DNA of 64,000 nt, from positions 674,271 through 738,270 of the forward strand of contig WBMV01000457.1 of NCBI GenBank assembly GCA_013396655.1, read 5' to 3'. The notes beneath the pieces are model-generated. The model worked only from the letters and a program-made list of their open reading frames with translations. It was not told the origin of the DNA and searched no databases. Within the stretch, counting starts at the first letter, position 1; each line of letters starts with the position of its first letter. Of this stretch, positions 1 through 10,060 are shown piece by piece. The position numbers were made by a program, and so were the translations under genes. Source of the DNA: Campylorhamphus procurvoides (lineage: Eukaryota > Chordata > Aves > Passeriformes > Dendrocolaptidae).

Positions 1-36
1 AGGAGGAGGAGGATGAAGATGCGTCCCCCGGGGCAG
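1..36 (+). CDS. 3' end of a protein-coding exon, probably exon 1, of an unidentified gene
   Basis: The first 36 bases read in one frame as three Glu, then Asp-Glu-Asp-Ala-Ser-Pro-Gly-Ala, and stop after one base of the next codon at CAG|GTATGG, a good vertebrate splice donor (intron begins at 37, phase 1). The surrounding first 110 bases hold about ten CpG sites, typical of a promoter CpG island, which is where first coding exons usually lie. An acidic, Pro/Gly-containing tail is common in N-terminal disordered regions. The start codon and upstream sequence are outside the window. Seen: frame, donor and CpG density. Inferred: that it is coding and is exon 1. I do not recognise the protein. 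The alternative is a non-coding GAG repeat in a GC-rich promoter. Confidence 0.45.
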
Positions 37-330
37 GTATGGGGAGCGAAGGGAGGGCGGCGGGCATGTTCCGTGGCGTGACCGCGCCGGGGAGCCCAGT
101 GGGTTACGCAGAACGGGTCAGGTTGGAAGGGACCGCAGCGGGTCATCTTGTGCAACCTCCCTGCCCAAGCAGGATCATCTTGGAGCACATGGCACAGGGT
201 TGTGTCCAGACGGTTCCTGAATACCTCCAGCGAGGGAGACTCCACACCCTCCCCGGGCAATCTGTTCCAGTGCGTGGGCACTCGCACTGTAAAGAAGTTC
301 TGCCTCACGTTCAGGTGGCACTCGCTGTGC
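1..330. promoter_or_regulatory. 3' part of a CpG island
   Basis: CpG dinucleotides occur roughly every 10-20 bases from the window edge to about 330, then thin out to the sparse level of the rest of the window. The island continues into the CR1 copy at 106-430, which has kept many CpG sites that other copies here have lost. CpG retention suggests low germline methylation near an active promoter. The core promoter itself would lie left of the window. Confidence 0.6.
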
Positions 331-430
331 ATCAGTTCCTGCCCACGGCCTCTTGTCCTGCTGCTGAGCGCCACCGAGGAGAGCCTGGCTCCATCCTCTT
401 GGCACCCCCTTCGGATACTTGGCCACCAGG
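106..430 (-). mobile_element. CR1 LINE, 3' fragment, CpG-rich copy
   Basis: Read on the plus strand this is the reverse complement of a CR1 3' end. It opens with the GTCAGGTTGGAAGGGACC block, then the GCACATGGCACAGGGTTGTG block, then TCCAGTGCGTGGGCACTCGC and CTCTTGTCCTGCTGCTGAGC. The order of blocks follows the CR1 subfamily whose tail also appears at 61979-62056. It is 5' truncated, as most CR1 copies are, and carries only the end of ORF2 and the 3' UTR, so it cannot move itself. It lies about 70 bp inside the presumed intron 1. Overlapping open frames of 100-169 codons on both strands are by-products of its GC content. Confidence 0.85.
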
Positions 431-477
431 CAACCGAGCACTGCACTGCCGCTCTCTGGTTTCTCCTCCACCCCCAT

Positions 478-900
478 TGGTGCAGGGGATCAGAAAAGGA
501 AAAGCAAGAAAACTCATAGGTGAAGATAGGGAACAGCTTAGTAAGTGAAAAAGTGGGAGAAGAGAGTAGGAAAACAGAACAAGTGGTGTTCAGTCAGTGT
601 CCGCTCCGTGCGGCAGATGGGGTGCCCGCCCAGTTCCCAAGAAAGAGATAGTTAACTTCCCTAAAACACCTTCCTCTGTTCTGTTCTGGAGCACGATGAT
701 ACACAGCATGGACTGCCGCTGTCCTTGGCTCAGCTGTGGCACCTCCCCACCTCCTTGGCTGTCCCAATCTGTTCACTGAGGTGAAAGAGAAAAGGCCTTG
801 ATGCTGTGCAAACGCTGTTCAGCAACCGGGGGTCTGGACTGCAGCCCCATCCAGCCTGCTAAGAAGAAAATTAACTCCATCCCGGCCAGACCCACTACCA
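478..900 (-). mobile_element. Avian ERVL-type solo LTR
   Basis: Read on the minus strand, the block starts at 900 with TG and soon gives GATGGAGTTAATTTTCTTC, a hallmark of the 5' end of a common avian ERVL LTR family. Further blocks follow in the expected order: the ATCAAGGCCTTTTCTC region (plus 790-805), the TGATACACAGCATGGAC region (plus 697-713), and a final TTTCTTGC/CTTTTCCTTTTCTG stretch (plus 490-515). No gag, pol or env remains on either side, so it is a solo or truncated LTR. The 3' edge near 478 is uncertain and no target duplication was found. The assignment rests on family knowledge recalled, not on a search. Confidence 0.7.
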
Positions 901-1910
901 TAGATAACAAAGTACCTCAGAAAGGGAGGGTGATGGAATCTTCCAGCTGAAGAAGCGCAGTGTTGTCACTGTCATGTAATGCTTATACATATATTCAGTA
1001 GGAAAAAAATATACACCCCTGTATATTGGGCTGAAAATATGCAGGGATCTGGGAGAGCTGACCTGGGCTTAAACTTCTGAGAAGCCTTTGCAAGAATACT
1101 ATAAAAATTCTTAAAACAATAATGATTTCTTCCTTTCAAAGAGTAACTGGGAAAAAGGAGATACTTGGTAGAAAATTAATATTGTGGAAATATTAAGAAA
1201 ATCTTTCTAAAATTCTAAGGGGGAGAGGAGGGGAAAGTCGGTTATGGAGAAACAGAGAAACTGTAAAAGGCAGTATCAGATTTCCAGGAGAGGGGCAAAG
1301 ATGGTCTAAATCTAGGCAAGGGGACAGTGGTGAAGGGAGAGAAAAGTATTTTTAAATTTGCCGTGCCTCACTGGGGCACAGGGTGGAGGTAATGATTCAG
1401 CTCTGAGTCCATTGAAAGGAAGGGTTCCCATGATACAGGCTCCATAAAACATAAAACTTCATAAACTTTCAGATTTTGTGATGTATTGATGTTTTTGTAT
1501 TCCTGTGGTACTTGATCCTTGCCTGTTGGTGTTTGTCAGCTGACTCAGCCCTTACCTACGTTAGAATTTCTTACCTGCCTTGTGTCGTTTGTAAAGAAAT
1601 GTGTAGTGGTGTAGATTATTTCTTACTATATGTTTAAATTAGTGCAGGTTGCAGTGAGTGTACACAGAAAGTTTGCATTTAGAATCCCTGCTGCGATTCA
1701 CATTTGCAGAGCAAACCATTTGTGATCTCAGGGAATATAAAGTGCACCCAGGATTGGTCTGTTAAAAACGTACCTAGTGTGCATCCAGGAATGAACTGCC
1801 AAATACATTGGAGGAATGGTAGGATAGTGAGCTGTAGCATCCTTGTTCTGAAGTGCAAGGAAGTTTTATTTGATTACAGCGGGTAATCTAGACTGCTACC
1901 AGATCAATAT
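901..1910. other. Unannotated intron-like DNA
   Basis: AT-leaning sequence with short purine-rich stretches (for example 1222-1345). No open frame longer than about 60 codons, no transposon and no RNA gene was recognised. Confidence 0.5.
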
Positions 1911-2045
1911 GGAATCATAAAATAATTTAGATTGGAGGAAACCTCCAGAGTTCACTTAGTTCAAAGTAGAGCCAGCCTCAAAGTTAGAGTAGGTTGCTCA
2001 GGGACACCCCCTCTGACTCTCCTGGACTGTTTGCTGAGAAGACCT
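1911..2045 (-). mobile_element. Old CR1 LINE 3' tail
   Basis: The plus strand reads AATCATAAAATAATTTAGAT, then TTGGAGGAAACCTCCAGAG, then GTAGGTTGCTCAGGGACACC. This is a worn copy of the CR1 end pattern (octamer tail, then TTGGAAGGGACC, then GGTTGCTCAGAGCCCC). Divergence is clearly higher than in the copies at 15.9 or 53.8 kb, so it is an older insertion. It is only the 3' end, with no coding sequence. Confidence 0.6.
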
Positions 2046-3440
2046 TTTGCAATATCTTCTCCCAAATCATCTCATCATGCTTTCGTTGTCAGCTTGCTAC
2101 CAGATATTCCACTGCCAAGCAGTGGTCTCAGGAAAGGGAACTTAACCAAATCATTGTGGGTAATTTAATTCCTCTATAGTGGCTCTGTTGCACCAGAATT
2201 GCTATTACACTGGTCTATTTAATACTTCCATTTTTCTGGGTATCTCCGTGGACACAGGTCTCCACAGGTAATCTTAATTTTTGTATGATGCTTTTTTTGT
2301 CACGAGTAATTTGCAAAAATTTGCAAACTGCTTAATCTTCATAGGAGAAATTTTCATTTTCATACTGCTTTCTTGCAAATTAGGTTTTATATTTGTGATA
2401 CAACAAAATATTTTGAAAAGCATCTTGAGGTGCTGTAGCAAAAATGCATGTATTTTTTTAGAAATATTAATTTTCAGCTTCTTCATCAACTGGTTTTCAG
2501 TTTCCCTGTCAAACCCACATGGTACCAGGTTCATAATTTAAAAATAACCATTGATGTACACCTCCTGGTAATTTTTAACATACCTTTTTCACCCCCAGTC
2601 TCTTCAGAGTCAGTAGTGTTTACTGCTGAAGTTCATACATTTGGACAACAGCCAGGATCTCTTTGCTTTTTCATTCTTTGGTGGGACAGTGTAGGAAAGA
2701 ATTCTTTAGTGGTTAACCATCCTAGTCTTGTAGATGACGAATGCAGCTTTATTCAGTCTGAAATCTGATTCTCCAGATACAACACAGAGCTTCCTTATGT
2801 CTCTGATAGTCCCTTGGTTCTTTTTCCTTCTTTCTTCTGTATTACAGAAAGATGCAGAAAATCTCCCATTGTTCCACTGAAATTGTACAACTTACTGCAA
2901 ATGAAAAGCTTGTACGAGACAAGGGAATTAATAATTGATACATTAATGCTATATACACTACTGCACTGTGGCTCCAAATCTAGAACAATCCAACTCTAAA
3001 CCATGCAGTTGCCAGTCACTGGCAGTACTTTTTGGAGGGACACAGTATAGGAAGGCATCATTTGTCACTTATTTTTGTTATGTCCAATATTTAAAAGTAA
3101 TTAAGTGGGCATAATGCTGTGAAAGTGAGTAAGCATTGCATAAAATCCTGTTTATCATCCCAGCTGTATATTTATCTGGAGAGAATAGTTTATAAAACTC
3201 CTTTGTGGGTAAATATCAACACCAATCAATTCCATATTTAATACTACTTAAAGCCCATTCTACCAAAACATTTAAATATGTGTGTTTCTATATTCTGCTG
3301 AATTAGATTTTCAATGAACAAATTGCAAGCTCCTTCACAAATAGTAGGATCTTTTGCTTTTAGAAGATAAAACCTCTTGTGCAATATTCTGAAGATTAAA
3401 TTCTCATACTTGTATAATTGATGTCTGTGTATTATCCACA
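2046..3440. other. Unannotated intron-like DNA
   Basis: AT-rich sequence with T- and A-runs. Two mirrored 86-codon frames at 2274-2541 lie on opposite strands of a low-complexity AT stretch and have no protein-like features. Nothing else was recognised. Confidence 0.5.
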
Positions 3441-3508
3441 GAATCATAGAATTGTTTGTGTTGAAAGGGACCTTAAGGGTCATCTAGTTCCAACCACACC
3501 CCCAGCCC
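3441..3508 (-). mobile_element. CR1 LINE 3' tail fragment
   Basis: The plus strand reads AATCATAGAATTGTTTGTGT, then TTGAAAGGGACCTTAAGGG and TCATCTAGTTCCAACC: the CR1 octamer tail plus the adjoining 3' UTR in reverse complement. Only about 70 bp survive before the match is lost. Confidence 0.8.
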
Positions 3509-4588
3509 CCCGTGGCTAGTGAGCTTGATTGTGGTCCACCCTGGCACAGGCACATCTGATCATGTTGTGATCTTTGTTTCCAGATTACGATTGGAGAAGC
3601 CTTGAAAGTGTAATTCCTAATAGTAGAAACTCACACATTTATGAAGTGTCAACAGAATGTTTTTACTAAAATGGGTAGCTGTTTCTGAGGTATACTGAAT
3701 TCAAATTGAGTTTGTGCAGTAATTTCTCTTGGAATCAGTTTGTGAGTGATATTTGGAAAGGTAAATCACGATTTTTTTCTGGTCAATTACTTAATATTGC
3801 ACAGTCACATCTTGTGACCTTAGACTTGTTAGGAAGGTATTATGAACTAAAACTTACCTCTTCCTTCTCATGCTCTTAGTACACAGGGGATACAAGATAA
3901 TGTGCCTTAACTTAGCTCACGGTGGAAGAATTTTTAGTGTAATTGCATTAACTTTTTATTTTGCTGCAGAGTATACATGTGGACAGGTGTTGTGCGTGTA
4001 AGATGCTATAGCTGGTGCTCCCTTGTAAAGCTATGGACAGTGTGTTCCAGACCTAACTGTGCCATTTGAAGATTTTGCCAGTTTGCACCTACGTGCTTCC
4101 CCTCTTATGCTGTAGTTACTACTGCTGTAGCTCTGCTGGTAACAGTGGTAACAAGGTTTGTTTAAGAGCACTTTCATTTGCTTCAGGCAAAGTGAGCAGG
4201 TTGGTTTAAACCCTCTTTGTTGACTAATCCATTTGACTTGTTGGAAGCACACGAGGGAGTTCTCACTTAATTCCTTCTGCCAACAGAGCTGCGGGGGTGG
4301 AAACTCTCAGCAGAGAAGTGGTAAGAAACAACTGGAGGAATGATAATGTCAGCGACTGGCACACCTGTCTGTGAGCTGAGTGCCAGCACATGACTGAATC
4401 CTGCCTGCTCTGTGATTGTTGTAGCTCTTCCAAACATGTCTATATCTTTTCTGTTAGTTCCTGGCTTAATTCTCTTTTATACTAAGTACTTTTATGTTGC
4501 TCTGGCAATACAAACCAATTTGAAAGCATACAGAGGTGTTGAAGCCTTATTCAAAAAAACAATGTCAAAAGATCTAACAGGTGAATAT
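3509..4588. other. Unannotated intron-like DNA
   Basis: Mixed unique sequence. The longest frame is 73 codons on the minus strand (4031-4252) with no recognisable domain. No repeat was identified. Confidence 0.5.
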
Positions 4589-4675
4589 CAATGACTGTTA
4601 ATGACTGACCAGTAATTAATATAAGACAGGCTTAACAGACATACAGGCCTTCTATGAACTTTGGTAACTTAAGAC
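4589..4675 (+). repeat. Left arm of an 87-bp inverted repeat
   Basis: The reverse complement of this segment matches 6040-6126 with about 8 mismatches in 87 positions and no gap (about 91% identity by eye). Shared blocks include GTCTTAAGTTACCAAAGTTC and CTTATATTAATTACTG. Similarity ends sharply at both edges. It does not resemble CR1, the LTRs or the hAT element here. It may be one terminal inverted repeat of a 1.54-kb DNA transposon, or one of two oppositely inserted copies of an unknown short repeat. Confidence 0.8.
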
Positions 4676-6039
4676 AAAGACTTAAATCCATCATTTTGCT
4701 GTCCAGAACCTGAGCTATTCCTTTTAAGGGTGCCAGATGCATGGGCAGCTCCTGGATGCAGGGTGGCACTGCTGCCCCTCATCTGAGGGATGGTGTGTTT
4801 TGGGGCTGTGCCACACTGATTTCACACTACTGGTGGAAGTTCACATCACAGAGTGGGGTCCAGCCTTCATTCCCAGTTTGCACATTTTCTCATGGTCATC
4901 AAGTTCATGACTTCCCATTAGTCTTAAACCTAGAGGTATCCAGTTGCCCATAGGCTTCTGAGAGGAGTTTTGTCTGCCTCACTGTGAACAGATGTCCTTG
5001 CCACCCTCTTTCCAGGTGTGTCCTTCCTGTTGTAGAGCCTTCTCCTCTAGTGGCATCACCTCTTCGCCAGAAAAGCCCATGAGATGTGTAGTCACTTCCC
5101 TCCTTTGACAGATTCCCCTCACTGTCTTTTCCTAATCTCTTCAGCTTGTATTTTCATAGTTGGTTTTTGTTGTTTTTTTTTTTCTATTTTTTTTATTCAC
5201 GTGGACAGGAATTTGTTTGAGTCAGTCACCTGCAATCTAAATTATTTTTTTTTTCCAGTGAAGCATTTGAGCATGTGTTTACCTCTATATAAGTATGTTT
5301 TCATGTACTTCCATAAAAAGAAGGCATAGGATTTTGCTAAAAAGATTATTATTTTTCTAAAGTACGACTGGAAGAGCTGATGTGAACCGTGCTGCAGGAG
5401 GTGGATATCTGCTCACTCCTCGGGTGCTCAGGTGATGAAGGGGTATGATTTTTTGGTATTCCTATGGCTACAGCTACTGCTAGTTTAGGTTTATCAAATG
5501 CAAGCCATTTCCTCTCTTAGCTTCAACATGTTTTAAAGTAATGTAGCATGTTTCTATGTCAGATTTTTTATTCTTTCTTATTCACAACTTTCTGATGCTT
5601 TTATCTGTTGTGTTAGGCATCTACTCTGAATGGTGGTTAGATCTGAAAGCATCTGGATTTTGACCTTTACCTGACTGAAAAAAATAGTACATCCTTGTTC
5701 TTCCATGTTTTTTGTCTCTTTGGTGGGCCTTCATAGTAGTCCTGTATTTTTTAGTCTGCAACTAGGACAGATGAGCTTTATCAAGTAGTGAACTAGCTGT
5801 GAAAGATACACCGATCAAGAGGGGAATGAAGCCTTTCTGGATACTTCAACAACTGCACTTTCCCTGTGCCTTTGATCAGTGCCTGTTTAGTCAGGTTACA
5901 GCCTCTTGGTAACACTCTGACTGCTGATCTTGCATAATCTAGTGTATCCCTTTCTTTTTAGCCAACGTTCCAACTCTTGTTTTTCTAGATGATCTTACAC
6001 ATTTTTCTTATTTTTAAATCTGCCAGTGGGTTGATGGTA
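4676..6039. other. Spacer between the inverted repeat arms
   Basis: 1,364 bp of T-rich sequence. The longest plus-strand frame (5084-5329, 81 codons) is Phe/Cys-rich and reflects the T-runs. No transposase motif is visible. If the arms are terminal repeats, the interior has lost any coding sequence. Confidence 0.5.
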
Positions 6040-6126
6040 GTCTTAAGTTACCAAAGTTCATAGAAGGCATGTATGTCTGTTAAGCCGTTCTTATATTAAT
6101 TACTGATCAATCAGTAACAGTTATCG
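6040..6126 (-). repeat. Right arm of the 87-bp inverted repeat
   Basis: Reverse-complement partner of 4589-4675. The outer flanks (left ...GTGAATAT, right TGGGCTGC...) show no obvious target-site duplication, so a simple cut-and-paste insertion is not proven. A transcript through both arms could fold into a long double-stranded stem. Confidence 0.8.
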
Positions 6127-7850
6127 TGGGCTGCAGAATCTCAGCTGAGTGGAGTTAGTCCATACAGTGGTGAATAGGAGGGAAACTTGAAAATTTGCTT
6201 ATTAAAATGTACTCCTTGTAGGACAATGTTAGCGAATCCCAGTTTTGGGAGGAGGTGAGGAAACAACACAAACCAATTTATTGTAGCACACTTTGCTAAT
6301 CCTGGAATTCTATACAGCAGCCATAATTCTAACTATATTTGCTGAAGGGAATTCAATTGATTCCTTAAAATGTTTTATACAGGATAGCTTTAATCACTCA
6401 AAAAATCAAATTTAAACCAAAATTCCTTATATTGAGGGAAATCTGCCAGCAAAGATGCCAATGCCAGGTCAGTAAGAAACAGGGTTAGCACTCTCAAGTG
6501 TTATTACTGCTGTGCTCATTATAGGATGTTGTTTCCCCAAGGTCACCGGCTGCACTGTTTCAGAGTTGGCTCTGAGCCCAGGCAGCCAAACCGCTGGGAG
6601 GATGGGAGTGGGCTCAGGTCCCTGACACTCCATTTTGTCCTTACAGAGGTCCCCTGCCCACTTCACCAGCCATTGCCTGACCTAATGTTCCTTTTTCTTT
6701 TCTGAAAGCAGGCTAGCGCAAGCAAGGGAAGGAGTCCACAGCAACACTGACTGCCTTTGCACTTCCCTGGTGCCATCCTTCTCCCTAATGTACATTGCCC
6801 CAAACCATCAAAGCCTTCAGCTGTGCCAACACGCTTCTCTCCACACACAGTGCTACAGGAGGTTCCCACGTCCAGTGCTGATGACCTTACACCTATTGCT
6901 TTCCCATATTCAAATTAGAATTGCAGTAGAAATACCAGTGGCCCATTTTGGACACCCTCTTTAGGGCCTGGGAAAGTGTTGCCTAAATACTGGGGGCTGT
7001 TCCTTCACTATGGTATGGACCTGGAGCATGTCCCAGAAGCATCAGCAGCTCGGGTGCATCTCTAATATGTTCTTGCTCAACATCCTTTATTTTCCTCCTC
7101 TTCATGGTATGGACAAGCAGTTGTCCTAATCTGCTGAATCTTAACAGCCTTTTGTGACTGTGGGGAACGTTGTTGCAAAATGGGTGTTTCAGAAAGGCAT
7201 CTCTTATTTTCACTAGGAACTCCCCCTTTCCCCTGGCCATTTTGCTAAAATGTGAACTCTGATGCTTTGTGAAACCCTGATTTAGTCGGAAAAACTTACC
7301 TCCATGTAACTACTAGGCTTTTCTGGAAGATGAAAGTAAACTGGAAAACATTTAATTGTCTTTGTGTGCAAGAGAATGGATGAGGGTGTAATAGTATTGA
7401 CATTAAAGTGGCTACTTCAAAAAAAGCCTAATTTGCATGTCCACTGCAGTTTCTTGGTATGAATGCACAAACCCACAGTCTGTTCAGTCTGCAATTTGGG
7501 AGCAATTCTGGGTTGCTTGCTGATACTCAAACAGGAGCACGTAAAGCCAGCAATGTTTAATCATCCTTGGCCAGGAGACTTCTGTGTTGGCAGAGCTGTA
7601 GTGCCCTATTCTCATGTTTCTTACACCTCTTGGTTAGAGAGCAGCTACACACTATTTCTGCAGGAGATTCTTGGCACCAGGGAAATCCATGTGGTATAGG
7701 AAGCAACTCTCCACAAGAGCAGCAGTTTAAGCAGTTCTTTAAGCTAGCCTGATGGAGGTATATTAGTGTTCCTCTTGCCCTGACTTATGAACACTGATCA
7801 AAGCTTGGGACCTGTCTGTGTTATTAGGGTGCTCTCATTAGGGAACTGCT
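6127..7850. other. Unannotated intron-like DNA
   Basis: No repeat was recognised. Several minus-strand frames of 60-85 codons occur (6469-6666, 6663-6869, 6983-7240), all within chance expectation and without domains. At 7296-7330 the minus strand has a good acceptor and a GAG|GTAAGT donor only 23 bases apart, too short to weigh without RNA data. Confidence 0.45.
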
Positions 7851-7858
7851 GTCTAGAA
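7851..7858. repeat. Left target-site duplication of the hAT element
   Basis: GTCTAGAA occurs directly before the element and again directly after it (8152-8159), an exact 8-bp duplication as made by hAT transposases. Confidence 0.85.
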
Positions 7859-8151
7859 CAGTGGTCTCAAAATGTTATGGTGGTGTACCCCTATCACTGA
7901 AAAAATTTTGAGCCCGCATCCTCAATATATTTGGGTTTTTTATTTATAAATTATATATATAGAATATCATCATGATACATTATGCACTTTATAAAATATA
8001 CACAAACATAGAAATTAAAGAAGGATATACCAAAGATAAACCCATTTTAAATATTATTTACTAATAGTACAAACTGTATTTTCTTGCTGCACCCCAGTGG
8101 ATTTTCTTGCACAACCCCTTGGGTGAACACACTTCACTTTCAAAACCAATG
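7859..8151. mobile_element. Non-autonomous hAT DNA transposon (MITE), complete
   Basis: A 293-bp element. Its left end is CAGTGGTCTCAAAAT. The reverse complement of its right end is CATTGGTTTTGAAAG, giving imperfect terminal inverted repeats of about 16 bp with the CAGTGG start usual in Charlie-like hAT families. Sub-terminal blocks also mirror each other (GTGTACCCCTATCACTG near the left, CTGCACCCCAGTGGATTTTC near the right). The interior is AT-rich and has no transposase, so it depended on an autonomous relative. Exact 8-bp duplications flank it. Orientation cannot be set from the ends alone. hAT activity in birds is mostly ancient, yet the target duplication is intact. Confidence 0.85.
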
Positions 8152-8159
8152 GTCTAGAA
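8152..8159. repeat. Right target-site duplication of the hAT element
   Basis: Second exact copy of GTCTAGAA, abutting the right terminal repeat. Confidence 0.85.
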
Positions 8160-9633
8160 GATGGGCTAAAGCTCAAGGTGAAAAAACAAGAAGAAAATAA
8201 AGAAAATGAAATATTTACTCTTTGGCCTTAATGTCTTCAGGGCAGGAGGTTAAAAACTTTCAAAGTCTGGTCCAAGACTATGAAATTAGTTCCCTCAGGA
8301 GCTAAGACTATTGCAAACATCATCATCCAAATGTAAACAAGGTTCTTTAACCTGCTTTTATGACATAAATACATTGCAACATATACATTAAAGAAAAGCA
8401 TCCAAATTATCACAGCAAATCATCCTACAAATGTCTCCCCTGGGGCAGAGGAAGGGAGAACAAAGGATGTGTTGCTTAATGCACTGCTGGAAAGCAATTG
8501 GGTGTTGCTGCAATGGGGTGAGAACGTGAATAGACTAGCGTGTGATAGAAAACTGAATTTGTTACTCATTCTACTCAATTAAAAAGCTGCTGCAGTGTGA
8601 ATTAAATGTTCATGTCAGGTCAATATTATATATTCATTTCATTCAGACATTATATATTAATTTTTTAATTGAGTACTACTTGTTTTGTATTCTTCTGTTG
8701 TTTTCTTCCTTCCACAGTGTCATCCTGAATATGAAACAATGAGTAAATTACTATAAATCATTGACTCTAGCTGTGTCTGGCTGTAAAATAATCTAATTTC
8801 TTGAATTCACTTAAAGAAGTTTTCTTGGGTAATGTTTCATTACAGCTGGATTGCTTTGTTGGCACAACTCTAAATATAGATCAACCTTCAAATTGCTTGC
8901 TTCCAAAATTGGTTCAAAGAAGTATTCTGAGTCATAAAGTTAAAACACAGGACAGTGAATCCCAGCCTTCCTGGAGGTACAGTACTGTTTTACCTTAAGG
9001 GTGAAGTTTATTTCATCTTTGGTGCCTGGCTAGCTCCCCTAGTCATTGCATGAGTTGGGACGAACTTGGAATCAAGAATTTCCCTGCCTCTGTGTTCCTT
9101 GCAGAAGGGAGAGTACTAAAAACGACAGGTTGCATGCTTCTGCCTTGTTTATAACACGTCATGCACCCTGGGTCTGTTTTCCAGGTGCCTGTGGGAATGG
9201 GAAGAAACTACCTTCGTACTTTATCCAACACGTTCTTGATTATGATAAGAAAGCAGTTTATGTTTCTGAAGTGATTAGGACTGTCTAGAAGCTTCTGTTC
9301 TACATGGGAAAATGTACTTTCTGGGAAAAAAAAAGAAATTTTATAGGCAATTTTTTATTTTGTCCTGGTATCTCCATTTGGTTGGTGTTCCTCTCACTGC
9401 AGCACAGGGTTGTCCCTCGGACTGCCCTGCCCACTATGTTATGGAAGTTGTAGTTTGACCAGCTTGCTGTGACTGTGGGAAAGAATGGGGCATCTTTACT
9501 GTTTCTAACTATGGAGGTACACCACAATGGAAAATATTTGAGTATAGAAGAGTAATCATTGGTGAAAAACACAACTTTTTTGATTAGTATAAGAATAAAT
9601 AAAATTGCAGCAGAATTTACTTCTGTTAATAGA
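8160..9633. other. Unannotated intron-like DNA
   Basis: AT-rich unique sequence. Frames of 65-116 codons (for example minus 9300-9650) show no domain and partly overlap the next CR1. Nothing else was recognised. Confidence 0.5.
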
Positions 9634-10060
9634 TTCAGACAATCATACAATGGTTTGATTGGGAGGGACCTTAAAGATTGTCTGTGGGCAGGGACGCTCT
9701 CTCTAGACCAGCTTGCTCAAAGCTCCATCCAGCCTGGCCTTGAACACTTCCAGGAATGGGGCATCCACAACTTCCCTGGGCAACCTGTTAAAGTGTCTCA
9801 TCACCATCATGAAAAATCACTTCCTTTTATCCAATCCTAAACCTACTATCCTTCAGTTTAAAAATGTTTCTACTTATCCTGTCACTTATAGACCCTACTA
9901 GAAAGTCTCCGACCATCCTTTCTTGCAAGCCACTTTTAAGTATTGAAAAGCCACATTAAGGTCTCCTTGGAGCCTTGTCTTTTCCAGGCTGAACAAAACC
10001 AGCTCCCTCAGATCATCTTTGTGGCCTCCTCTGGATGCACTTTAATTGTTCGTTTTTTGC
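9634..10060 (-). mobile_element. CR1 LINE, 3' fragment (about 430 bp)
   Basis: The plus strand carries the full reverse-complement series: AATCATACAATGGTTTGATT, GGAGGGACCTTAAAGATTGT, AGCTCCATCCAGCCTGGCCT, GGGCATCCACAACTTCCCTG, and the ORF2 end at CCAGGCTGAACAAAACCAGC. About 15 bp are missing around 9680-9690 compared with the usual tail. It is 5' truncated near 10060 and its coding remnant is broken. Confidence 0.92.
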
